From DATFXF01 sp035258565 (lineage in GTDB: Bacteria; Acidobacteriota; Terriglobia; Acidiferrales; UBA7541), in the NCBI GenBank assembly GCA_035258565.1, contig DATFXF010000306.1:1-26032 (forward strand): a stretch of 26,032 nucleotides of DNA, in the 5' to 3' direction. The notes under the pieces were generated by a model. It saw nothing but the letters and a program-made list of their open reading frames with translations. It was not told the origin of the DNA and ran no database searches. Positions 1-7,084 of this stretch are shown piece by piece. Both the position numbers and the translations under genes were made by a program. Each line of letters opens with the position of its first letter. The stretch's first letter is position 1.

Positions 1-61
1 CCCGCCGACACTTCCCCGCTCCATGGCTTCCAAGCGCTCGTTGGCTTTCTGTCCTAGTTCG

Positions 62-540
62 CTAACCGTCCGGCAGCGGCAACGCCGCGATCATTCCCAC
101 CATGCTGCCGAACAACTTCCGACTCAGATGTCCTTCGGCTAGCAAAAGCCAGTGATAGCGCGCATGTTTCACCAGCCGACCGCCGGTCTTACGAGCCGCT
201 GCTGAAGGCTTGTCAGCGACCAGTTTCCAATCCGCTGCGGCAGCGCGAATCGCCGCCACAGATTCCCAAGATTGTAGGCGATCACACTCAGCCACCGGCG
301 CACCTCGTTGGGTCCGAAACCGATGATAGCGCACCGCGTCATCTTCACCGCCTGCTTACCTTCTTTGATCCACTGCTCGGCCGTGCCTCGCTTATTGTAG
401 AACCGCACCACGTCGCGGCTGTCTGCCTTCAGGTTGGTTGCGATGCATCCGACCCGCAGGAACAACTCCCCGCATGATGCTCGACTTTCGCCACCACCCG
501 CCGCGCCGTTTTCCAACCGGCTGCTTGGATCAATTGATGA
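62..540 (-). pseudogene. IS1380-family transposase, C-terminal remnant, frameshifted
   Basis: Only the last third of a DDE transposase survives. Read across frames on the minus strand, it gives a segment containing RRVVAKVEHHAGELF, then YNKRGTAEQWIKEGK, then AYNLGNLWRRFALP and WSLTSLQQRLV, and finally KHARYHWLLLAEGHLSRKLF before a TAG stop at 62-64. The YNKRGTAEQWIKEGK block fits the Y-2-R-3-E-6-K signature of IS4-superfamily transposases, and the overall order fits the IS1380 C-terminus. Two single-base lesions break it, near 472 and near 190. The N-terminal part carrying the first two catalytic aspartates is absent: homology stops a few bases before the end of the neighbouring receptor gene. 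No terminal inverted repeat is recognised. Family assignment is from remembered motifs. Confidence 0.8.
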
Positions 541-557
541 AAGGGCGGAGGCCAGGC

Positions 558-2807
558 TCAGAAAGTGAGTTTGATCCTCCCGGATACGATTCGCGGTGAG
601 GCAAACTGGACGGGTGTTTCTTCGCTTTCCTTCGCGATCTGGTAGCGGTTGTTTGAGATGTTGGCGAGATTGAACTCCAATCGCAATCCCGCAGCTTCGC
701 GTTGCCAGAGGGCTAAACCTGTCGTGAAGTCGGCCGTCGTGTGTGTCGGTAGGCGAACCTGGCCATTTTTGGACGCAGTTCCGCTTCCATACCGAGCGAG
801 CCAGGCGGCAGAAAAGTCGTGCCACGGGCGGCGGTAGAAAATCGCAGCCGTTCCACTGTGCGGCTCGTCGAAGGCAGGCAGGAACTTCTGGCCGGGTTGA
901 ATGTCTTCTCCAACTGCGAAACCGCCCGAGATAGGGCCGTAGAAAAATGTACGCTGATAGGCGTACTGCAGCCGCCCAGAGATACCGAGTTTCTCCAGAT
1001 GCTTGAGTTCCACAGTCGTTTCCACTCCATAGGATACCGCTCGCGCTGAATTGATTGGGAGGAAGAGCCGGGTGATGCTGATTTCGCGGTACTCGAAGGG
1101 CGTCGTGCCACGATGGTAGAAACCGTTCACCTCAACCGTGAACCTGCGGTGCAGCTCTCCTCTCCAACCGAGGTCGAAATAGTGCTGCCGGTACGGTTTT
1201 ACAGTACCCACCCGGTCGCCTGGGTCGTCAGCGGCCGTGCCGAAGCGGTTTGCCAGCAATACATATTCGAAAGGGTGGGGTGAGAAGAACCGGTTGTAGG
1301 CGAAATGCACGCTGCTGCGGCTTTTCGGAATATGGTAAGCGATGGCAAACCGAGGACTGACCTGAACAAAGGTGTTCACGAGGTCGAAATAGTCCCAGCG
1401 AATGCCAATGTCGGTGGTCAAGTTTGGGGCCAGAGTGATGTGGTCCTCGAGATACAAGCTGGCTTGGCCACCGGCAGAACTGCCTTGAAACGTGAAAGGC
1501 TCTGGATCTTCGGGCGGTAGAGGAGTCTCCCGCGCATCGAAAGCGAACCTTTCTCGTAAGCGGATTCGGGTAAGATCGAAACCGCCCTTCCAGATGTGAC
1601 TTCGCCAACTATGCAAGAAGTCCGATTTGATCCCTGTGGTGAGGCTCGCTCGGGAGCCATCCCCAAAGGGTGTGACAGGGTCCGTGGTGGGAGCCAACCT
1701 GTCCTCCAAGGTTCGCTCGTAGATCGACGTTGACCAGAGCGTCTGGGAGGAAAATGTGTGCTGCCAGTTGAGGATGGCCGTTTGCGACCTCAACCGGCGC
1801 AAGGAATTACGTCCTTCCTCCTGGTCCTTCGCAAGGTTGGGCAGCTCAAAATTCGTTCCACCACCCATGACAAACAGGCTGAGGCTGTCTCTTGCCAGTC
1901 TGTAATCCAGCTGTCCGCTTCCTCGAGCCCCGAAGCCAAAGTCGTGAAGTTGCTTTGGCTCGGGCGGGTTCAAATACCAGTCAGAGGTGAACCCGCTGGC
2001 CGAAAAGTGATAGCCCAGTTTGCCGACAGTTCCGCCGTAATCGGCGAATGCGTCATTCGTCTTGAAGCTGCCCAACCCCACGGAAGCCGAGCCATGGCCC
2101 TTCAAGTCGAGTCCTGACCGCGTCGTCATGTCCACGATCCCGCCGAACCTGTTCCCGTACTCTGCAGCGAACGAGCCAGAGACCATGTTGATGGTTTCGA
2201 ACGATTCAGGCGTTAGCCCAGCGCTGAACTGTTGCTGTGGGTTTTCGAGAAATGAGACACCATTAATAGACTCTTGCAATGAAACTTCATTGCCGCGTAC
2301 GTGGACAAAGTTGTCGTGGCTAAGAGTCGCGCCGGGAAAGGTGTAAAGGGATAAGGTGGGGATGTCCCGCTTGGTTATGCTGGGCAGAGACGCCAGTTCG
2401 GAATGGGTTAGAAACCTCGATGTACTTATCTCGCCAAGGCTAATGTCAGCGGAGCGAACTTCGACTCTCTGAGGAAATGGCAACCGCGCAACGAGTTCGA
2501 CTCCGACGCTTAACGGCTGGCGCGGTTTTATCACGATCTCAGCTTCGGCCGTGTAATAGCCATCCGCAGTTGCGACCAACTCGTATTCCCCTGCCGCCAG
2601 TCCTAGGAACCTGAAGCCACCGTCGGCACGTGTAACGCCATGCTTTTCGCCTCCCTCTTGTTTCAGTGTGAGCGCGGCATTCGGAAGTGCGCGCCCTTGC
2701 TGGTCGGTAACCCGAACGTCAAGCGTTGACTGAGCATATGCGCTCACGGTCCAAAGGCTGAGGGCGATCACCAGGATCAGCTTCACGGCCTGTTTCACTT
2801 TGACCAT
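558..2807 (-). CDS. TonB-dependent receptor with N-terminal carboxypeptidase-regulatory-like domain
   Basis: This encodes an outer-membrane, TonB-energised receptor of 749 residues; the substrate cannot be told. Residues 1-26 form a signal peptide ending near SAYAQ. Residues about 27-110 are a carboxypeptidase-regulatory-like beta-sandwich (LDVRVTDQQGRALPNAALTL, then the GGFRFLGLAAGEYEL type core). The plug domain follows at about 140-230 (NFVHVRGNEVSLQESINGV, then VSGSFAAEYGNRFGGIVDM), and the remainder is the beta-barrel, ending in a terminal phenylalanine as expected for outer-membrane insertion. I chose the ATG at 2807 because it is preceded by GAGAG at good spacing and begins directly before the basic signal n-region; a TTG four codons upstream lacks a ribosome site. 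It is somewhat shorter than the large 1000-residue Oar-like acidobacterial receptors. A transposase remnant abuts its 3' end. Confidence 0.93.
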   Translation of the reverse strand: MVKVKQAVKLILVIALSLWTVSAYAQSTLDVRVTDQQGRALPNAALTLKQEGGEKHGVTRADGGFRFLGLAAGEYELVATADGYYTAEAEIVIKPRQPLSVGVELVARLPFPQRVEVRSADISLGEISTSRFLTHSELASLPSITKRDIPTLSLYTFPGATLSHDNFVHVRGNEVSLQESINGVSFLENPQQQFSAGLTPESFETINMVSGSFAAEYGNRFGGIVDMTTRSGLDLKGHGSASVGLGSFKTNDAFADYGGTVGKLGYHFSASGFTSDWYLNPPEPKQLHDFGFGARGSGQLDYRLARDSLSLFVMGGGTNFELPNLAKDQEEGRNSLRRLRSQTAILNWQHTFSSQTLWSTSIYERTLEDRLAPTTDPVTPFGDGSRASLTTGIKSDFLHSWRSHIWKGGFDLTRIRLRERFAFDARETPLPPEDPEPFTFQGSSAGGQASLYLEDHITLAPNLTTDIGIRWDYFDLVNTFVQVSPRFAIAYHIPKSRSSVHFAYNRFFSPHPFEYVLLANRFGTAADDPGDRVGTVKPYRQHYFDLGWRGELHRRFTVEVNGFYHRGTTPFEYREISITRLFLPINSARAVSYGVETTVELKHLEKLGISGRLQYAYQRTFFYGPISGGFAVGEDIQPGQKFLPAFDEPHSGTAAIFYRRPWHDFSAAWLARYGSGTASKNGQVRLPTHTTADFTTGLALWQREAAGLRLEFNLANISNNRYQIAKESEETPVQFASPRIVSGRIKLTF

Positions 2808-2828
2808 CCCGGCTCTCAAAGAGGGGTT

Positions 2829-2857
2829 AGTCTAGCGAACGCTGGGGTGCGCAACAA
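2829..2857 (-). promoter_or_regulatory. Candidate sigma-70 promoter of the TonB receptor gene
   Basis: On the minus strand, TAGACT (2834-2829) stands 17 bases downstream of TTGTTG (2857-2852), and the receptor ATG follows after about 21 bases. Spacing is ideal, the -10 box is fair and the -35 box is weak. The remainder of the 2808-3136 gap holds only a few short hairpins and no recognisable gene. Confidence 0.35.
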
Positions 2858-3136
2858 GAGTCAGGCGAGTGTTTCGCGGCATAACGCCGTAACCGGGGGA
2901 TGGCCCTAAGGGTGCGTGTTTCCGACACGCCAAACACCCCACGCTTTGAGACATATACAATGTCAGGAGCTTACGCGGAGCTTGCTTGGAGAAGTTTTGA
3001 ATATGCCGGGTAAACGCTCTGCTTTCTGAGGCTGGCCCGGGGGTCTGTAGCTGAGTCTCGAAGGGCAGGCAACGTAATCTTGCGCCGTTGGGCGCTGATC
3101 CGCTGGTCTCCCTAACCCAGCGCTGCTGTCTCCCGC

Positions 3137-3457
3137 CTAGTCGAGATCGCGCCTCAGCGGATAGTCGACGATGATCGCCCGGCCTTCAGTAAGGGATTTG
3201 ACCGAATGCCGGACACCCCCGGGCACGATCGCCACCAAACCTGGTTTGACAATCTGGGCCACGCCATCGATGGTCATCTCGATCTCACCCTCGATTACCT
3301 CCCAGACCTCTTCTTGAGGATGGAAGTGCTCGTGGATGGATGAGTCGCGCGCGAAATCGTAGTGCGCGAAGGTCATGCTCGGCGAGTGGAAATAGCGTCC
3401 GCGCCAGCCTGGCAGGCGCTCGATCACACGGAGGTTACTGGTATCAACAATAGCCAT
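3137..3457 (-). CDS. Small cupin-domain protein
   Basis: This is a single-domain cupin of 106 residues, probably metal binding. Cupin motif 1 is present as HFHPQEEVWEVIEG (residues 44-57: His44, His46, Glu50, Gly57), and motif 2 as G73-x5-P79-G-G-x2-H84 (GLVAIVPGGVRH). The four usual metal ligands are therefore in place. The substrate is unknown; single cupins of this type include isomerases, dioxygenases and sensor proteins. The start at 3457 (MAIVDTSN) begins where the cupin fold begins. An in-frame ATG at 3541 has a better ribosome site (GGAG seven bases upstream) and would add 28 residues that do not look cupin-like, so the start is uncertain. The gene lies upstream of the TonB receptor on the same strand, 329 bases away, and is probably separately transcribed. 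Confidence 0.8.
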   Translation of the reverse strand: MAIVDTSNLRVIERLPGWRGRYFHSPSMTFAHYDFARDSSIHEHFHPQEEVWEVIEGEIEMTIDGVAQIVKPGLVAIVPGGVRHSVKSLTEGRAIIVDYPLRRDLD

Positions 3458-3477
3458 AGCGGACAATTTCTTGGAGC

Positions 3478-3505
3478 ATTCTAGCACAGCCCGTTCTGGC
3501 TGTGC
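3478..3505 (-). promoter_or_regulatory. Perfect 8-bp inverted repeat beside a -10-like box, upstream of the cupin gene
   Basis: GCACAGCC (3484-3491) and GGCTGTGC (3498-3505) form a perfect 8-bp inverted repeat with a 6-base centre. Directly next to it on the minus strand is TAGAAT (3483-3478), a good -10 box, placed 20 bases from the cupin ATG at 3457. The repeat would cover the spacer and -35 area, as a repressor operator often does. No T-tract follows, so a terminator is less likely. If translation starts at 3541 instead, this lies inside the coding region. Confidence 0.4.
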
Positions 3506-4011
3506 GGTCGGGGATCGGGAAACCGCAGAACATAGGGTCATGGGCACACTCCTAGCTTGAGGCACACTTACCTTCGGCTTCGTCAGGTTGCGGCAGCAGT
3601 GGCAGTCGGCCCGAGGCCTGAAGCGAGCGGCACTGGCAGCCAAACATGGGCGCTGTTTGGCCGTCGAACCTTGTCGAGGAGCAGCGCCAATTCCAGTCGC
3701 CGAGCGAGCGCAATGTGGAGTGGAACCTACCATTGTGACTGTAAAGAAGGCATCAAGATTTTTTGAAAAGATGAGATAGATCGGATTCAAAATATTGATG
3801 ATCTCGAGGTCAGCATGGGGCGAACGACTTGTGAACATCATCTGGTGTGGCTGGCATGTGTCGCGGAGATTAATCGTGAGGTGTTCCGTGAGGCCGATTT
3901 TGTTGGCTGCACTTCTTCTGCGGATGCACCTCAACGCAACGGGGCGGCGGGTTTCGCCAACGAATGGCAAGAACACCGGCGCTCCATCTTCGCAGCTTGC
4001 TCGCTGTCTCC

Positions 4012-4600
4012 GACCGCAAAACCCCTTTCATGGCCGCGGGCGGGGCCGCAGCCGAACACAATGATTCCTACTCGTCCGATCTGTCCCCGCTGATTGGTCC
4101 AGGAAACGGCCCAGTCAGCATCAGCGTGACAACATCGGGTTCCCTCGCCCCACCTTGGTCCTCGACAAGCGCGGCAACGTGTTCGCTTACTGTATTGACA
4201 CGGCGACGAGGCACGCTTCGCTGCGTCTTCTCACCCCCGAAGGCTTGGCCATTCTCGCGTCGCTCGACATGCCCACCAGTGGCCGCCTGGGCGGCTTCTA
4301 TATGTACATGGACCAGAACGATCGTCTCGTCTCGGGAGCTGGTGATAACCATCTGCTCCGCATCGCGCACGGCCAGGATACCCACCGCCATTGGAACTGC
4401 TGATTGTGAACAACTGGGACCTAAACCGAGACGTCACTGGCCGCTGCGGATCGAGCAACTGCCATTATCTGGAGAGCGTGACACCGGACTGGGCCGGCAG
4501 GATCGAGTGTTTCACAAGCACGTGGGAATGGTGCCGGACAAATACCAGACAATGGTGCGCGGTGCTTCAAGGGGACGCTGGGGGTTACACCCGGCAAGTA
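4012..4600 (+). pseudogene. Decayed secreted beta-propeller (PQQ/NHL-like) protein gene
   Basis: Pieces of one protein are spread over all three plus frames. The order is: KTPFMAAGG and HNDSYSSDLSPLIGPG in the first frame (about 4012-4141); then PTLVLDKRGNVFAYC, LRLLTPEGLAILASLDMP and YMYMDQNDRL in the second (about 4150-4390); then LLIVNNWDLNRDV and YLESVTPDWAGRI in the third (about 4394-4513); then GMVPDKYQTMV back in the first. I recall this order from secreted propeller proteins that carry HNDSY..SD, a 'PT..D..G....C' strand and a 'SVTPDW.GRIW' strand. Breaks fall near 4145, 4392 and 4520, and there is no intact start or C-terminal half. Sequence from about 3780 to 4010 may be the more eroded N-terminus. 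The exact family is uncertain; the frame-hopping order is what supports the call. Confidence 0.6.
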
Positions 4601-4768
4601 TGCTGCGGTTTGTCCCAGGTGCTAGCCAGCGAGCGCATGTCACTATGAAAAAGATATGCATGCTCAGTTACATCGGCTCGACTGCCAATATAGCGTTGAC
4701 TGAGTGCTGTCCCACATGATTGCCCGGGCATGCGGTGTTAGAGTTCACGAAAGCCGGTCGCCAGATTT

Positions 4769-5242
4769 TTAGCGACATTTATTGGTCGGATCTCCTTCTG
4801 CCATCATGACCTCCATGACGCGCCTTTCCGGAAGGCCGGGCGTAATGCCAGTTACATATGCTTCTATGACAGTTTCATCCCGCTGGTTTTTGAACACCAC
4901 CTCAGCTTTGGCTCTGTTGCGGTCATCAAGCTCGGTGATAGTGAAGCAACATTCTATTGTGTCCCCAAAATATACCGGCTTCTTGAAACGAAAATTCATT
5001 CCCGATGCCAACCACCCAATTTGTCCACCGATCTCAGTGAGTAGGCTGGCAACCAAGAGTCCCTGACAAATTGGGCCATGAAAATTCTTCGCCTTTGCAA
5101 AGCGAAGATCAAAATGCACAGGGTTATAGTCTCTGCCGATGTCCGCAAAAGCCGTCGTATCGTGTTCCATGAATGTGCGTGAAACAGTGAAAGAGTCGCC
5201 TCGCTTCAGCCCTGCGATCGTTTTCTCTCGGATGTATGACAT
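4769..5242 (-). CDS. MaoC-like hotdog-fold (R)-enoyl-CoA hydratase
   Basis: This is a 157-residue single-hotdog protein of the MaoC/PhaJ type, expected to hydrate trans-2-enoyl-CoA to (R)-3-hydroxyacyl-CoA in the cytoplasm. The hydratase signature is clear: DYNPVHFDLRFA (Asp38 and His43 as the catalytic pair), followed by HGPICQGLL. Length is normal for the family. I chose the ATG at 5242, which has TGAGG six bases upstream; the GTG at 5260 has no ribosome site. It lies 30 bases downstream of the dead decarboxylase gene on the same strand and may once have shared its transcript. It is the only intact gene between about 4.0 and 7.0 kb. By eye its base composition is less GC-rich than the core genes to the right, hinting at a different origin. 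The actual acyl substrate cannot be inferred. Confidence 0.87.
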   Translation of the reverse strand: MSYIREKTIAGLKRGDSFTVSRTFMEHDTTAFADIGRDYNPVHFDLRFAKAKNFHGPICQGLLVASLLTEIGGQIGWLASGMNFRFKKPVYFGDTIECCFTITELDDRNRAKAEVVFKNQRDETVIEAYVTGITPGLPERRVMEVMMAEGDPTNKCR

Positions 5243-5272
5243 TCCAACCTCAGTGGTCACTTGTCCATGGTG

Positions 5273-5782
5273 TCAGACGGATTGGGCTTTGTCGACCAAA
5301 GAACGGCCTACATCCCGGATCACATCCAACAGATAGTCCACATCCTTGTGGCGCAAGCGGTGATTCACACTGCACGGCCGAAGCGGTTTCTTCCCATGAA
5401 TCTTCGTCCCCGATAGAAACACCCGCCCGTCTCTCTCCAACGCCTCCAGCAGCCGGCTGTTCAAGTCGTCCAGGTATTGCTCATTTTTATGGACGGAAGT
5501 GTCCGAGGTGCGGTACTGGAAACACCCTACAGACAGCGGAACCGGCGCAAGCCGGACAAAATCCTCGGATGGTTGATTCGGTCCGCCAGATACCGCTGAG
5601 GTGCTTCAGGCAAAGGTTCGTCGAACAATGAGGCGATGTCGACCCGATTTTTCGCAGGGGTGATTCCGAGCACGGTCGAGCCCTGCGTATAACCGAACGA
5701 CAAGCTCTGATGCCTTCTGCAAATGATTCCGAAAGGTCTCCGGGTCGCAATCCAGACCTTGAGCGGCAACTTGTTTGCTCAT
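5273..5782 (-). pseudogene. Group II PLP-dependent decarboxylase, ends retained, core deleted
   Basis: An N-terminal segment (MSKQVAAQGLDCDPETF, then NHLQKASELVVRLYAGLD) is followed after a frameshift near 5680 by PAKNRVDIASLFDEPLPEAP. These match the N-terminal helical region of pyridoxal-phosphate group II decarboxylases (aromatic amino acid, glutamate or tyrosine types). From about 5530 down to 5273 a C-terminal segment follows in frame: CFQYRTSD, LNSRLLEALERDGRVFLSG, then KPLRPCSVNHRLRHKDVDYL. These match the family C-terminus. The whole remnant encodes about 170 codons against about 450-500 in intact relatives. The central 300 or so residues, including the PLP-binding lysine, are therefore gone, with the junction at about 5530-5570. 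The product cannot be active. The original start is probably the ATG at 5782. Confidence 0.72.
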
Positions 5783-6010
5783 CTGATGCAATTCCTTTCC
5801 CGAACTCACGTCGGCATCCTCTACGCAAGGTGTTGGAACTCCGAGCCAGCCTACCGGTCAATGCCGGTTTTTGGTGGTCAGAGAATAGCGGTGCTGCATC
5901 CAGCGGGTCTTGGATAATATTGCTTTGCACTTCAGGAATTTTGAATATCACGCAACTGGTCGAGCAAACAACTGCGAGCCATGTCGGTCAGAAGCTACGG
6001 TTGGTTGACG

Positions 6011-6047
6011 GGCAAACAGGAAGGAACCGGATCACTTCCTGTTTGCC
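6011..6047. repeat. 13-bp perfect inverted repeat with 11-base loop
   Basis: GGCAAACAGGAAG (6011-6023) pairs perfectly with CTTCCTGTTTGCC (6035-6047) around an 11-base loop. Partial pairing continues outward (GACGG at the left against CCGTC at the right). There is no T-tract on either side. It sits exactly where the dehydrogenase fragment loses similarity to its family, so it may mark a deletion or insertion junction. It may also be an eroded mobile-element end or a terminator. Confidence 0.55.
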
Positions 6048-6081
6048 GACCGTCCGGGAGTTGATCCGTTTCAGTGTCTTT

Positions 6082-6342
6082 TGCAACGTCACCATACCCC
6101 GCGTTGTTCACGACAACATCGAGACGCCCGAACGCGTCCACGGCCACCTGCACAGCGGCTTTGGCCGCATCCTCATCTGCCACGTCGAGGGGAGCGGTGC
6201 GAACCTGATCGCCATACTTCGCCATCAGATCTGCAAGGCGGCGAGGATCGCGGGCCGTTGCGACGAGGTGATCGCCCGATGCGAGGACAGCTTCAGCGAT
6301 GTTGCGGCCCAAACCGCTGGCGACCTCATTCGATTGACCCAT
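6082..6342 (-). pseudogene. Short-chain dehydrogenase/reductase, N-terminal fragment
   Basis: The reading frame from the ATG at 6342 gives ASGLGRNIAEAVLASGDHLV, then ARDPRRLADLMAKYG, PLDVADEDAAKAAV and FGRLDVVVNNAGYGDVA. These are helix 1, strand 2, the 'D-V' adenine contact and the NNAG motif of a classical SDR. The first beta strand and the start of the TGxxxGxG cofactor motif are missing: only the 'SGLGR' end remains. After NNAGYGDVA the similarity stops and the frame ends at 5995, so the Ser-Tyr-Lys catalytic residues are absent. A real family member has about 250-280 residues. It is a two-sided fragment, and a 37-base hairpin lies immediately downstream. Confidence 0.75.
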
Positions 6343-6567
6343 TGACCGGATTGTTCCACGCCAGGTCATATTCTTGGGGGAAATACTATCGCACTTTTTA
6401 TTGCTATGGATCTGCTAGCCTGACTGCAATCCGCTCGGAAGTTTTCGGAATTGCCTCGTCCTGACCTACGCGCCTCTTTTGAGTTCGCGCGTCTTGGCCG
6501 GCTGATACGTTCCGGGTACAGTTCTCGCCGCAATGCTAAGCCGGTTCCAGGCATTGGTCGTAGCTAG

Positions 6568-7024
6568 CGTACCGTCGAAGAAGTTGTCGAGAACATCGAC
6601 TTGTGCCCCACCTTCACCGAGCTTGCCGGCGCCGCCGCCCCGCGAAATGTGGACGGCGTCAGCCTCGTGCCGCTCTTCCACGGGCAAAACGTCGAGGACT
6701 GGCGCACCGTCACCCTCGTCGAGCACCACGGCCCAGTGCGCAACGTCGTTGATCCGGACCTGCCCGCTGTCCGCAGCGGAAACCCCACCACCTACGAAGC
6801 CATCCGTTCACGCACCTCGCTTTACGTCGAGTACGTCGACGGGGGAGAAGGAGTACCACGACCTCGCTACCGATCCCGAAGAGCTGCGCAATACTTTCAC
6901 ATCGCTCTCCAGCGAGGAGAAGGCCGCGTTGCACAAAACGCTCGTGGCCACCGTGAACTGCCACAATGCAAAATCCTGCTGGGCCGCCCAGCGCGCTCCC
7001 CGCGCCACGCCAGTGCGAGAATGA
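6568..7024 (+). pseudogene. Sulfatase / alkaline-phosphatase-superfamily C-terminus, frameshifted
   Basis: The frame opens after an in-frame TAG at 6565-6567 and reads VVENIDLCPTFTELAG, then VDGVSLVPLFHG, WRTVTLVEHHGPV, and YEAIRSRTSLYVEYVDG. It then shifts by one base near 6845 to KEYHDLATDPEELRNTF and ends at 7024 after NCHNAKSCW. This is the typical end of a type I sulfatase: 'DL.PT..ELAG', 'VDG.SL.PLL', then the 'YDL..DP.EL.N' closing motif. The catalytic N-terminal part with the formylglycine site is absent, so about two thirds of the gene is missing. The extra base lies in a run of G residues. It converges with the intact P450 gene. Confidence 0.78.
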
Positions 7025-7084
7025 AACAGGCTACTCGGCCAGGTGCAATCTCCAGACGCCTCGCTGTGGCGCAAGACGATCGTT

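Noticed and set aside
2911..2930. Short hairpin GCGTGT/ACACGC as a terminator of the cupin transcript
   Set aside because: Only six base pairs, no T-tract, and more than 200 bases beyond the cupin stop.
3458..3976. Extension of the cupin gene far upstream to 3976
   Set aside because: The added residues are unlike any cupin and lack a ribosome site beyond the ATG at 3541; only that shorter extension is kept as an alternative.
5850..5880. Five-bp ACCGG/CCGGT stem followed by TTTT on the plus strand
   Set aside because: The stem is too short, and no plus-strand gene ends there.
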